The notes: generated by a model from the sequence alone, not told the origin. 64,000 nucleotides of DNA from an uncultured Oscillibacter sp. (GCA_910576845.1 CAJTJA010000002.1:62001-126000), one strand, 5' to 3'; numbered from the stretch's first letter, positions 1-8,728 are shown. Numbers and translations: made by a program.

Positions 1-1066
1 TGGCCTCATTGAAGCCCAGCATGGATTCCAGGATACCAAGAGCGGCCATAACGGCGCCACCGGGAACGCCAGGGGCGGCGACCATGGTCACGCCCAGCAT
101 CATGATGAAGGGGAACATCTGAGCAATGTTGACGCTCCAGCCGTTCAGCATCATGATAGCAATGGCGCAGCTGGTCAGGGTGATGGTGGAGCCGGAGAGA
201 TGGATCGTGGCGCACAGGGGGCACACAAACTCGGCCATCTTCTTGCTCACGCCGTTCTTCTTGGTGCAGTCCACAGTGACAGGGATGGTAGCCGCAGAGG
301 ACTGGGTGCCGATAGCGGTCATGTAGGCGGGGATCATGTTCCGGACCATGCTGATGGGATTCTTCTTGGAGAAGGTTCCGGCAATGGTGTACTGGAACAG
401 GATGATGAGGACGTGCATGATAATGATGATGACGAAGACCTTGGCGAACACGCTCATGATTTCCACAACGGTGCCGGCATAGGTCATGTTGGCAAAGATA
501 CCATAGATATGGAAGGGCAGCAGGGGAATGAGAATATTGGCTACCAGCTTCTCCACGATCTCCTGGAAACCGAAGAAGATGTCCTTCAGAGGCTTATTGT
601 GGGTGACGGCGATGCCCAAGCCGATGATGAAGGAGATCAGCAGAGCGGTCATGACGCCCATCACAGGGGGCATCTCCACAGTAAACAGGCCGGGGAGCAT
701 GGTGTCTTCCGCATTCTGGGCATTGTCCATCACGATGGAACCAACTTTCAGGAAGGAGGGGAACAGGGCCCTGTCCACGCAGAAAGCGAAGGTGCCTGCG
801 ATCAGGGTGGAAATATAAGCAATGCCGGCGGTAAGGCCTAAGGTTTTGCCTGCGCCCTCACCCAGGTCGGCGATGCCGGGAGCTACGAAACCGATGATAA
901 TCAGCGGAATGCAGAAGTTCAGGAAATTGCCGAAAATGCTGTTGAATGTTGCGCCGATGCGAACAATAATCGGGAAGTCCGTCATTTGCGCGATGGCGCC
1001 AACGATGATACCCAGAACGATGGCAATCACGATCTTGGGCAGCAAACCCAACTTCTTTTTAGTCAT
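1..1066 (-). CDS. Dicarboxylate/amino acid:cation symporter (DAACS family), 3' end beyond window
   Basis: Sodium- or proton-coupled importer of the DctA/GltP/SstT family in the cytoplasmic membrane. About 355 residues are visible: a lysine-rich start MTKKK, a series of hydrophobic helices, and the family's serine-rich re-entrant loop read as GTQSSAATIP near residue 255. The family is usually 400-430 residues, so roughly the last 50-70 are lost at the window edge. The ATG at 1064-1066 follows a purine-rich GAGGAG stretch. It lies 107 nt downstream of the threonine ammonia-lyase gene on the same strand with no clear terminator between, so serine/threonine import for deamination is a reasonable inference. 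Acidic amino acids or dicarboxylates remain possible substrates. Confidence 0.85.
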   Translation of the reverse strand, partial: MTKKKLGLLPKIVIAIVLGIIVGAIAQMTDFPIIVRIGATFNSIFGNFLNFCIPLIIIGFVAPGIADLGEGAGKTLGLTAGIAYISTLIAGTFAFCVDRALFPSFLKVGSIVMDNAQNAEDTMLPGLFTVEMPPVMGVMTALLISFIIGLGIAVTHNKPLKDIFFGFQEIVEKLVANILIPLLPFHIYGIFANMTYAGTVVEIMSVFAKVFVIIIIMHVLIILFQYTIAGTFSKKNPISMVRNMIPAYMTAIGTQSSAATIPVTVDCTKKNGVSKKMAEFVCPLCATIHLSGSTITLTSCAIAIMMLNGWSVNIAQMFPFIMMLGVTMVAAPGVPGGAVMAALGILESMLGFNEA

Positions 1067-1173
1067 AACTCTTTCTGCTCTCCTCACTGCGGGAGAGTCT
1101 CTCCTTTATTTATTCTGAATAATATGCAGAAAACGATAACGGTTTCATTGCGCCGCCGCAGGGAAGCGCCGGT

Positions 1174-2355
1174 TTAGTTGACAAAGGAATATCCTTTATC
1201 ACGAAGCGCCTGCTTAATCTGCCGCACGTGAGTAATGTCCCTGGTCTCCAAAACCATAGAAACAATACAGGTGTTGACGTCGGCGTGTTCATCGTCCCGG
1301 ACATGATTGATGCTGACGATGTTGGCTCCACTCTCCGAAACTACCTGCAAAAGCTGAATCAGGCTGCCGGGTTTATCCAGCACCCTGGCAGAGATATCCG
1401 CCAGACGGCCGGATTTGACCAGACCCTTGGTGATTACGCGGGACAGTGTGGTTACATCTACATTGCCGCCGGAGACCACACAGGCGGTCTTTTTCGAGGA
1501 GGTGTCCACCTTGCCGAACATGCAGGCTGCCACAGTTGTGGCGCCAGCGCCCTCAGACACGGTTTTCTGACCCTCCATCAGAGCCAGCATGGCGGCACAG
1601 ATCTCATCTTCGGAAACAGTGACAATATCATCCACGTATTTTTGGCAAAGCTCAAATGTCAACTCACCGGGGGTGAGTACATGGATGCCGTCGGCAATGG
1701 TATCGCCGTCGTTGACAGTGGTAACTTCCCCCGCCTTCCGGGATTCGTACATAGAAGCCACCGTAGCGGCCTGTACGCCGATCACGCGGCATGCAGGCTT
1801 CAGGCTCTTGATGGCAAAGGCAATGCCGCTGATGAGGCCGCCGCCGCCGATGGGAACCACCACCTGCTCCACATCCGGAAGCTGTTCCAGAATTTCCAGG
1901 CCGATGGTGCCTTGGCCTGCAATTACGTAGGGGTCATTGAATGGGTGGGCAAAGGTGTAGCCATGTTCCTCGGAAAGGCGCGCAGCCTCCCGGGCGGCGT
2001 CATCATATACGCCGGGAACCAAAACTACCTCGGCTCCATAATTCTTGGTAGCCTCCACCTTGCTGATCGGGGCGCCTGCGGGCATGCAAATGATGGATTT
2101 GATGCCAAGCTTTGTCGCGGACAGCGCAATTCCCTGAGCATGGTTTCCGGCGGAACAGGCAATCACGCCTTTGGCGGCCTCCTCCGGGGAGAGGGAACGT
2201 ATTTTGTTATAAGCGCCCCGGAGCTTAAAAGCGCCGGTAAGCTGCAGATTTTCCGCCTTGATGTACAGGTTTTCTCTAATTTTTGGCGCTGCTTCCAGCG
2301 GTGTACGCTGGGCAATGCCGAGCAATGCGTTCTGAGCCTCCCAAATCATCTGCAA
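1174..2355 (-). CDS. ilvA: Threonine ammonia-lyase, PLP-dependent, with C-terminal ACT domain
   Basis: Deaminates threonine (and serine) to 2-oxobutyrate (pyruvate) and ammonia in the cytosol. The PLP lysine is K44 in GAFKLRGA; SAGNHAQG follows, and the glycine-rich phosphate loop GGGGLISG lies near residues 171-178. The last ~70 residues form one ACT-like domain. At 393 residues it matches the short TdcB/YgeX-like catabolic form rather than the ~510-residue biosynthetic enzyme, which fits the transporter downstream. The start is awkward: TTG at 2353-2355 and ATG at 2347-2349 lie 16 and 22 nt after AAGGAGG, and an in-frame TAA sits just upstream, so only non-canonical codons (ATT, ACG, CTT) lie at the usual spacing. 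The true N-terminus may be up to five residues longer. Confidence 0.9.
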   Translation of the reverse strand: MQMIWEAQNALLGIAQRTPLEAAPKIRENLYIKAENLQLTGAFKLRGAYNKIRSLSPEEAAKGVIACSAGNHAQGIALSATKLGIKSIICMPAGAPISKVEATKNYGAEVVLVPGVYDDAAREAARLSEEHGYTFAHPFNDPYVIAGQGTIGLEILEQLPDVEQVVVPIGGGGLISGIAFAIKSLKPACRVIGVQAATVASMYESRKAGEVTTVNDGDTIADGIHVLTPGELTFELCQKYVDDIVTVSEDEICAAMLALMEGQKTVSEGAGATTVAACMFGKVDTSSKKTACVVSGGNVDVTTLSRVITKGLVKSGRLADISARVLDKPGSLIQLLQVVSESGANIVSINHVRDDEHADVNTCIVSMVLETRDITHVRQIKQALRDKGYSFVN

Positions 2356-2812
2356 AGTAAGCGTAAAAATCCCTCCTTAGATCGGTTGCGCGAGCTGTGG
2401 ACATGCAGGGTACTGGATTTTGCGTGTGCAGAAATGCAACCGTTATATTGCAAAGAGAAGTGCCGGGAAAAGTGGAATGCCTCGCTATCATTGATGACAT
2501 ATATTTTTGCAGAGGCAACTGTAAATATATGTTTCCTCCTTTCAGTATAAGTATAAAGGAAGTACCGTGGAAAAGCAATGCACAAATCCTCTGAATGTCT
2601 ATTGTTAAAAAACAGCAATATGACGGCGTGTTCTTGATGGAAGGACATATGCGCATGCGGAGAACGCAAAATACTACCCTTTCAGTAAAGAAAGACTGGA
2701 AGATCGTACCAGTTTTAATGTGCTGTTTTGAACAAATAAGCAGCCGTGCCGTGTGAATTGAGAGTGTTCCGGCCTCGGATTTCCAAAACTGGCGGAAAAT
2801 AAAATGCGGATG
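2356..2812. other. Non-coding gap upstream of ilvA
   Basis: No convincing gene. On the minus strand an AAAGGAGGAA sequence near 2535-2550 is followed by an inverted repeat, CATATATTT pairing with AAAATATATG around a 14-15 nt loop, about 160 nt before ilvA. It could be a leader structure, but I see no T-box signature and no tRNA-like element. Open frames here are short and lack family features. Confidence 0.4.
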
Positions 2813-2862
2813 AAAAAATCAGCCTTGCACCTCAGAAAAAGACCTGAGGCTCAAGGCTGATT
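2813..2862 (-). terminator. Rho-independent terminator of the TULIP-like operon
   Basis: On the minus strand a long stem pairs AATCAGCCTTG with CAAGGCTGATT, extended by CCTCAG/CTGAGG inner pairing around a T-rich loop, followed by six T residues (2813-2818 on the plus strand are A). It lies about 20 nt after the stop codon of the last operon gene. Confidence 0.9.
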
Positions 2863-2882
2863 AGAAGAGGATATTTCTTTAA

Positions 2883-4448
2883 TCAGAGAAGATAAGCCGG
2901 GCTGCCGCAGAGGACGAGGGAGTCATTGTAAAATACATGCTCCAATTTAAAACCGTCTGGTTTTTGGGGATCGCACATGGGCCAAAGAATCTGCCGGGTT
3001 GCCATTTTGACCATTGGTGAGACGGAGGGGATTTTGTCGCTGACGTGTCCGCCGACGCATGCGTCGATAATCTCATGAATCACAATGGAGATCAGCGCCG
3101 CCACAATGGCGATTATGATACAAACGATGACTTCCTTTACGACTTCTTTGATGACTTCTCCGGCGACAATGGCAGCTACGGCCAGAATGATACCCGCGAT
3201 GGCCTCCGTCACGATGACTCCTGCGCTCACCTCGGTGGTTTTTGTAATGTCCGGCTCCTGAGCGGTTTCGTACTCGATATACTGCTTTCCGTTCTTTTCA
3301 CTCAGTTTCAGCGTTTGATAAGTAGTGATCGTGACGATGGACTCAATTCCGGGGGAGATAGAGGTGCGGACCTTGGTTTTTGTTCGGATGTAGGTCTGCT
3401 CAAACCACACCTCGAAGTTCTCTACCTCGGGATGATAGTCGATGGCGCCGTATCGGACGCTACTGAGCTTGAGGTTCTTGGCTGTGATGCCGTTTTCCGT
3501 TTTATTCAGGGAGAAATCCGAAGCGGAAGCGTTGTCGAAAGCGAAGGGGAGCGCCGGCAGGAACTGATATTTTGCGAACAGCTCTTTTTTGATGACAAAG
3601 CAGGCTTTCTCCTCTCCCTGCAAGCAGGCCCCGTCGATCTGGCGGGCCAGCGATATGGGACTGCGGTCGTTGGTCATGCACAGAACGCCGAAGACGCTGC
3701 TGGACAAACTCCCGGTGTCGGTATAAGCGTAGCTCATAAATGTGGACTTCAGCCATTTGAACTCTGTTTCTTCAGACAGCGATTCCAGAGAGACCGTGGA
3801 AAAGATAGCGTCAAACTTAGCGAGGTTTTGGGTGAGCCATTCATTCAGAACTTCTTTAAAGGCTCCGGCCATCAGCTTTGGGAGCTTGTGTTCTTTATTT
3901 TCATACTGAATGACAGAGACAACAGGAACGTAAGGGTCTTTGCTGCTAAGTGAGACTTTTAGATCATAGTTGCCTGGGGCGGGACTGTTCAGCACTTCCG
4001 GGAAGTAGGACAGTTTGACCTGCGCAATGGCCTCGCCGCCGTCTAAGGAATATTCCGCCCCGTCATAGGAAAAGGACCCGTTTTGAAGAGGAATTTTGAC
4101 GTTGATATTGCTTCCGTCTCCACCGGGGGAGATGGCCCAGGGTCCAAAGGTGCTCTTGATGGAAGCGGTGGCTCCATCGTCAATAAATTGGTAATCTATA
4201 TTCTCGGGATAGGTTTTTTTCTCTTTAATGGCGCGGTTTAAGTCCGAGGCACGGACAGCGCATACCGTGTCCCATCCATTGGTGGAGACCCGGCCGGACA
4301 GTTTGACGGGCACGCTCTTCTGAGACGCAGCATTTGCCTCCGGTATGAGCAGCCTCTTGTCTTCGTCAGAGAGCTGAGCCAGAACGGACTGCAAAAAAGA
4401 ATCATTGAACATTTGAGGCTGAACAAGTTTCGGATGTGTCATTTCCAT
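2883..4448 (-). CDS. P47/TULIP-like protein with C-terminal hydrophobic segment
   Basis: 521-residue protein. NGWDTV at 57-62 and FGPWAISPGG at 101-110 form the module shared with the next two upstream genes and resemble the N-terminal part of clostridial P47/OrfX proteins, which have lipid-binding TULIP folds. An N-terminal extension carries AASQ...VPVK, also present in the gene just upstream. Unlike its paralogues it has a very hydrophobic stretch at 409-461, rich in I, V, A and G with an EVIKEVVKEVIV charged break in the middle, that could insert in a membrane as a hairpin. Start ATG follows AGGAGG at 6 nt. It is the last gene of the operon, 17 nt after its neighbour. Assignment to TULIP is from motif memory and should be confirmed by structure prediction; no function is proven. 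Confidence 0.6.
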   Translation of the reverse strand: MEMTHPKLVQPQMFNDSFLQSVLAQLSDEDKRLLIPEANAASQKSVPVKLSGRVSTNGWDTVCAVRASDLNRAIKEKKTYPENIDYQFIDDGATASIKSTFGPWAISPGGDGSNINVKIPLQNGSFSYDGAEYSLDGGEAIAQVKLSYFPEVLNSPAPGNYDLKVSLSSKDPYVPVVSVIQYENKEHKLPKLMAGAFKEVLNEWLTQNLAKFDAIFSTVSLESLSEETEFKWLKSTFMSYAYTDTGSLSSSVFGVLCMTNDRSPISLARQIDGACLQGEEKACFVIKKELFAKYQFLPALPFAFDNASASDFSLNKTENGITAKNLKLSSVRYGAIDYHPEVENFEVWFEQTYIRTKTKVRTSISPGIESIVTITTYQTLKLSEKNGKQYIEYETAQEPDITKTTEVSAGVIVTEAIAGIILAVAAIVAGEVIKEVVKEVIVCIIIAIVAALISIVIHEIIDACVGGHVSDKIPSVSPMVKMATRQILWPMCDPQKPDGFKLEHVFYNDSLVLCGSPAYLL

Positions 4449-4465
4449 AATCGCCTCCTGAACGG

Positions 4466-5641
4466 TTAATATAAAACGCGGGCCGTCAGATATTCCACAG
4501 CCTGAGCAATTTCCTGCTGCTGGTCCTCTGGCAGTTTTCCGCCGGGAATTTCAGCATAGTGACTCAGAGTGGAAGATGCTCCGGCGCGGAATCGGACTTC
4601 TCCTCCGGAAAAAACCGCCTCAAAGGAGGAGTGAATGATCAGATGTACGGTTCCGCCGCTGGGAAGGGAAAGGCTGACGTCCATTTCCACATGAAGATGG
4701 GGCTGTGTGCGGATGAGAAGGGAATTTATTGTGAGAGAGGGGCCATTTTCATCAGCGGGAAGGAGAGGGCAGGGCTCTTTGGCGCGGAATTCTCCGTTAA
4801 CCGCTTCCAGCCCCCCTGCGGAAAACCTTTGGAATACGGGCAGCGTTTGGAGCAGTGCTTCTCCGGAGGGGCTGTCTTGATTGACTAGAATAGTGTCAGC
4901 CTGCTCAACTGGCAGAATATGCTGAAGCCCGGAGAGGCAGGAAGAGTTTTCAGCAGAGAGGACGCCGATCATATCGGCGCTGGAGTCAAAGGATTCCAAA
5001 CAGGCGTAACGGGTCTGCACCGCCGGGAGTGACTCGATATCTGAGAGGAAGGAGAGCAGCGTATCCAAGTGCTCCCGGCACCAGTCGGCCAGCGCAAGTT
5101 CCAGCCAGGCCGCAGTCCGCAGCCTGCGCTTCTCTCCGCCGGATATGGACAGGATGGAAACCGCTGGAGTACGCGGCTTCTCCATTCCTTCCCATGGAAG
5201 GGAGGAGAGATCGATTTGCACGATTGCAGTGAGCTTCTGTAAGCGCAGAGGTTCATTGCCGGATTCCTGAAGCGTGCATTCTTCAACCGGGAGGGAGAGG
5301 TTGAGATTCCGGCCTGCCCCGCCAGGGGCGATCTGCCAGCAGCCCAGGCGGCCTTCAGCTGTCAGGGAGGCGGTTTCATCACTGGTTTGTATGGAGAATG
5401 GGATTGAGGCGGGATTGGCGGCGCGAATATGCTGGTTAATCTCCGATGTGCGGCAGACCCGGGCGCTGTTCCAGCCGTGAAGGCAGCTGCCGGGAACGAA
5501 TTTGACCGGAACGCCGCCGTCTTGATTTTCTTGGGAGGCGGCGCCCCAAAGCGCGCCTTTTTTAAGCCGTCCTTTCAGTGTCTCCTCACATTGAACAAGG
5601 GTAACCGTAAGAGGCGGCGTGTGCTGAGCAGTTTGTTCCAT
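4466..5641 (-). CDS. P47/TULIP-like protein, paralogue 2
   Basis: 391-residue soluble protein with no signal peptide or membrane segment. HGWNSA at 55-60 and LGCWQIAPGG at 99-108 correspond to the GWDT and FGxWxIxPGG motifs of its neighbours; the preceding AASQ...VPVK stretch matches the 2883-4448 gene, so those two are the closest pair. The rest alternates hydrophobic and polar residues as in long beta strands, with SLSLPSGGTVHLII near residue 330, consistent with an elongated beta-rich lipid-binding fold. AGGAGG lies 8 nt before the ATG; the gap to the upstream gene is 57 nt. Function unknown; a role in binding a hydrophobic ligand or assembling with the other operon products is inference only. 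Confidence 0.55.
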   Translation of the reverse strand: MEQTAQHTPPLTVTLVQCEETLKGRLKKGALWGAASQENQDGGVPVKFVPGSCLHGWNSARVCRTSEINQHIRAANPASIPFSIQTSDETASLTAEGRLGCWQIAPGGAGRNLNLSLPVEECTLQESGNEPLRLQKLTAIVQIDLSSLPWEGMEKPRTPAVSILSISGGEKRRLRTAAWLELALADWCREHLDTLLSFLSDIESLPAVQTRYACLESFDSSADMIGVLSAENSSCLSGLQHILPVEQADTILVNQDSPSGEALLQTLPVFQRFSAGGLEAVNGEFRAKEPCPLLPADENGPSLTINSLLIRTQPHLHVEMDVSLSLPSGGTVHLIIHSSFEAVFSGGEVRFRAGASSTLSHYAEIPGGKLPEDQQQEIAQAVEYLTARVLY

Positions 5642-5698
5642 AAAAGAACCTCCTATGATATTGATTGCAGTTCGAGGGGACTGCGAAGATAGCTCGCG

Positions 5699-6931
5699 TC
5701 AGGAACCGTATTCCAACAGCAAACAGTTTTCCAATCGTGCGGACAACAGACGGCCGCTTTTTTTCCCAAGCCAACTGACAGCGTCCAGCTCCAGGAAAAT
5801 TCGGGTGTCGGAGAGTGAATGGTCCAGACGCTGAATCAAATTACCGCTGAATTCCTTGTGCAGCAGCTTTACCAATCCGCCGGCTATGGGGATATCGGAG
5901 AAGCAGCCGCCGTGAACGGTGTGCTGTTCGGATGCTGTCACTACCCTGCACAGCGCGGCCTGACCGCTGACGGTCAGGGAAAACCGGATGTCCAGAGTGA
6001 ATTCCAGCTCGGCGTCCAGCGGGTCCAGATCACAATTCCCAGACACTTCCATTGATATTTGACTGCCGGAAATTTTGAGCCGGACTGTCTGCGCGGTGGG
6101 GGCGTATTCCTGTCCCCCGCAAACGAGAGAAGCCATATCGAGCGGAATCAGATTTTGCAGCCAGCCCTCCTGCGGTTCAAAGATGCCGGCGCTAACGCCG
6201 GGAAACTGGCCGTTCAGAGCGGGTATAAACATGTTGGAGAGAAACAGGGGACCGGAGATGGCCAGACAGGATACCGCCCCGGCAGAAATCGGAGGAGGGT
6301 CTATGGTCAGGGGAAGCTCGGATTGCCATTGGATGCCGCAGATGCCTAAAACGCACAGGACGGGAGGCGTGCTGTCTAAATAGGCATAAGCGCATTCCCC
6401 CGGTATGCTCCAAATGCGCTCGCTGGCCTGCTGTGAGGCGACATAAGCCAGCAGGCGGCTGAAAAAGCTGGGATATTCGATAAAATACTGACATACGCAC
6501 TCCAGAATCGTCCGCCGCCACAGCTTTGGGATTTGTCCCTCCGGGCTGAAAAGATCAATGGGGAGCATCCAGCCGCCGCCGGGCTCGGCTTCTTCAGGTG
6601 TTTTGGCAAGCTGCCGCAGATCAAAACCAAGGGCTTGGCCGTCCTCATGGGGGAGAAACTGAAGCATGACGGCAATGCAGCATTCGCATCCGCTCAGGAT
6701 GCGCTGTTCCACACCCACAGTCACTGTGCCGCTGACGATAGGCAGGGAGATGCGGAGTGCCTTTCCGCTTCCGCCGGGGATAATTTTTGGAGGGCCGAAG
6801 CAGCCCTCCAGTGTCAGACCGTCGCCGCTGTATTGGAATTGTCCCATTTCCTCCCGATAGGCGGCGGCGAACTGCTGGTCAACAGCCTCGGTTCTGAGAA
6901 AGCTGATAGTATCCCAGCCCTTCATGTCCAT
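5699..6931 (-). CDS. P47/TULIP-like protein, paralogue 3
   Basis: 410 residues from the ATG at 6929-6931 (a second ATG two codons later is possible). KGWDTISF begins at residue 4 and FGPPKIIPGG occupies 45-54, so this copy lacks the ~50-residue N-terminal extension of the other two and shows Trp to Pro inside the second motif. The frame stays open upstream, but that part lies inside the preceding gene and carries no family features. The start sits 4 nt after the stop of the upstream gene, with a GGGGGA sequence 7-8 nt before it, so translation is probably coupled. The protein is beta-rich by eye, cytosolic, and without a recognisable catalytic motif. Confidence 0.55.
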   Translation of the reverse strand: MDMKGWDTISFLRTEAVDQQFAAAYREEMGQFQYSGDGLTLEGCFGPPKIIPGGSGKALRISLPIVSGTVTVGVEQRILSGCECCIAVMLQFLPHEDGQALGFDLRQLAKTPEEAEPGGGWMLPIDLFSPEGQIPKLWRRTILECVCQYFIEYPSFFSRLLAYVASQQASERIWSIPGECAYAYLDSTPPVLCVLGICGIQWQSELPLTIDPPPISAGAVSCLAISGPLFLSNMFIPALNGQFPGVSAGIFEPQEGWLQNLIPLDMASLVCGGQEYAPTAQTVRLKISGSQISMEVSGNCDLDPLDAELEFTLDIRFSLTVSGQAALCRVVTASEQHTVHGGCFSDIPIAGGLVKLLHKEFSGNLIQRLDHSLSDTRIFLELDAVSWLGKKSGRLLSARLENCLLLEYGS

Positions 6932-6935
6932 AGAT

Positions 6936-8312
6936 CTATTCCCCCGCCCGCAGAGAGAAAAATTGCGGCTGTTCCGCGCGGCAGAAGAGGGAAGGAGATA
7001 CGGCGCGCTCCGCTTTCGGCAGGGGAGGAGCCGCTTGCATTCCCGTGCCGTCTTTGTATGCGTAATAGGGAAGGACACTGTTGATGAAGCCCAGGATCAT
7101 AGGCTGCTTGCCAAGGGAGATTTTCGCATTGCATTTGTAATCCGTCTGCTCCTGGTCCGTAACCGTGTCGTGGTACTCGCTGTGTTCCTTGCCCAAGCGG
7201 AACCACAGGAAACTGACGCCTAAATCCGCAGTTTCATCTTTGCTGTCCTGTAAGAACCGGCGTTCTTCGTCGGAAAAATTGCAGTATACTTCTACATCCT
7301 TGGCCAGAACCAATTCTGTAGGGAGAACAGGCATAGACAATCCCTGCGTATTTTGAAGAGTTCCATTGCTGATTTGCCCGGCAGAAAGTCCGGGAATCCA
7401 GGAGGTTTTATAGCTCATCAACGAGGTGTTCAGCCAATCGCGGTAAATCTGCACTCTGGCAATTTTCATCCGAAGAGTGGTGGTGCATGCGGTGGACTGC
7501 TGATTGAGCCGCTCGACAGTATCTTTATATTTGCTGTTGGAAGAGACGCTCCAAAAGCCTGTGGAGAAATGGGTTGTGAAATTATCGGCAACTTTTTCAA
7601 TATCCTTGTGAATATGTATCCGCTTGGTGCCCTCATTGATAAGGATATCCGCCCAGGACAGAGCGCATTTGGGGTCCTGCCAATTTTTTGGAAGGAAGAC
7701 CGCTTCATAACCGGAGAGGGGGTCCTCCGCCTCCTCGAAAACTCTGCTGGCCGCTTCGACTAGGCGGCTGGGGCTTTTTTGGTAAAATTGGTGCTGTACA
7801 GCCAGGGAGGATTCATATTTTTCCTTATGCCCGCGGCTTACCCATTTAAGCATTGCCGCATCCATCTCCGGTTTCAGAAGATGCGCTTTCGGGTCACCTG
7901 AGTTAGCGGCGCTCCAATATGCGTCGCGCGCCTTGGCAAATTCGACCATGCCGGTGATGTAGGCGTCTACATGATCGCTGTCTTCAAGGTATTTCTCAGC
8001 ATCGGATAAGCGCTTGAGCTCCTCGTCTGTCGGTTCTTGATCGGGGGGGAATTGGGATGTGAGAATTTGCTTGTAAACATCGGAGACTTTGCCGCTGGAA
8101 ACGTAGTCTTTTTGCACGTAGGGGATGGTATTTGCCAGCCGGTTCCGATTGGCGGCAGAGTCTTCTGGGTCGTAATCCTCTGGAATAATGGTGCTTCCTT
8201 GAGGCATCATGGTAAAGATAGAAGCTGGGGCTGCTTTATTCCCCGGTGCGGAAGGGGCAACCGCATTGTGGATTGCGGCATACATCTTTTGAATGAGTTC
8301 CTGGTTCGTCAT
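6936..8312 (-). CDS. Unrecognised 458-residue protein, first gene of TULIP-like operon
   Basis: I cannot assign a family with confidence. The N-terminal ~290 residues look mostly helical, charged and rich in Y/K/D. A middle stretch reads RVQIYRDWLNTSLMSY followed by SW and, about 35 residues on, LPTELVLAKDVEVYCNF; R-V-x-I-x-R-x-W-L plus an LPT-x-LVLA segment looks like a conserved core. The C-terminus ends in a low-complexity, proline/serine-containing tail. No signal peptide or transmembrane helix is visible. AAAGGAGG precedes the ATG by 8 nt. As the promoter-proximal gene 4 nt before the TULIP-like paralogues it is probably a partner of theirs; a structural or pore-type protein is conceivable but unsupported. 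Confidence 0.5.
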   Translation of the reverse strand: MTNQELIQKMYAAIHNAVAPSAPGNKAAPASIFTMMPQGSTIIPEDYDPEDSAANRNRLANTIPYVQKDYVSSGKVSDVYKQILTSQFPPDQEPTDEELKRLSDAEKYLEDSDHVDAYITGMVEFAKARDAYWSAANSGDPKAHLLKPEMDAAMLKWVSRGHKEKYESSLAVQHQFYQKSPSRLVEAASRVFEEAEDPLSGYEAVFLPKNWQDPKCALSWADILINEGTKRIHIHKDIEKVADNFTTHFSTGFWSVSSNSKYKDTVERLNQQSTACTTTLRMKIARVQIYRDWLNTSLMSYKTSWIPGLSAGQISNGTLQNTQGLSMPVLPTELVLAKDVEVYCNFSDEERRFLQDSKDETADLGVSFLWFRLGKEHSEYHDTVTDQEQTDYKCNAKISLGKQPMILGFINSVLPYYAYKDGTGMQAAPPLPKAERAVSPSLFCRAEQPQFFSLRAGE

Positions 8313-8344
8313 GGAAGGGCCTCCTTTTCAGTTAAGGTAGGTTC

Positions 8345-8350
8345 ATTATA
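8345..8350 (-). promoter_or_regulatory. Candidate -10 box for the TULIP-like operon
   Basis: A perfect TATAAT on the minus strand lies 32 nt before the start codon at 8312, giving a leader of about 25 nt. No good TTGACA is found at 16-18 nt upstream, so the promoter may need an activator or use another sigma factor. Confidence 0.4.
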
Positions 8351-8567
8351 GCGGAGAGGCGGCGTGATAATTGTTGAAACATATGAGGCGCCTGTCCAGA
8401 TTTTAAACAGTCTGAAATTTTTGCCGTTTGAGTTGCCGGCATGGAACTCCTCAGCTCTACTGACTGCGTCCTGAATGGGGATGCTGACCATGCTAAGATC
8501 AGGAAACGTTTGAAACATGCCAAAGGTCTATCCGGTAAATATTTTTGATTTGGAGGCTTCATTGGGC

Positions 8568-8597
8568 TTCCTTGGAATCCGCCAGGATTCCAAGGAA
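8568..8597. repeat. Perfect 13-bp inverted repeat upstream of the TULIP-like operon
   Basis: TTCCTTGGAATCC and its exact reverse complement flank a 4-nt spacer GCCA. No T-run follows on either strand, so it is not a standard terminator; an operator for a dimeric regulator or an mRNA leader hairpin is more likely. A second short palindrome, ACCGGCT-G-AGCCGGT, lies at 8658-8672. Confidence 0.6.
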
Positions 8598-8681
8598 AAC
8601 CGCTTCGTCCAGCAGTTTGACAGCTGTTGGCAGCGATGCCGCCTTACAAGTATCAGCACCGGCTGAGCCGGTATTTTATGA

Positions 8682-8728
8682 AGACAATAAAAATAGGGCA
8701 GTTTTCGACAAAATAGCGAAAACTGCCC
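8682..8728 (-). terminator. Terminator of the hybrid histidine kinase gene
   Basis: GGGCAGTTTTCG pairs perfectly with CGAAAACTGCCC around a 9-nt loop (8696-8728); on the minus strand the stem is followed by ATTTTTATT. It lies 150 nt after the kinase stop codon. Confidence 0.75.

Noticed and set aside
1228..2550. 440-residue plus-strand frame opposite ilvA
   Set aside because: Shadow of ilvA, no coding features.
2356..2812. T-box riboswitch before ilvA
   Set aside because: No T-box sequence, specifier loop or terminator/antiterminator pair seen.
2883..8312. Complete botulinum-type toxin cluster
   Set aside because: No neurotoxin-like metalloprotease or NTNH gene; only the accessory-type TULIP similarity is present, and it does not imply toxicity.
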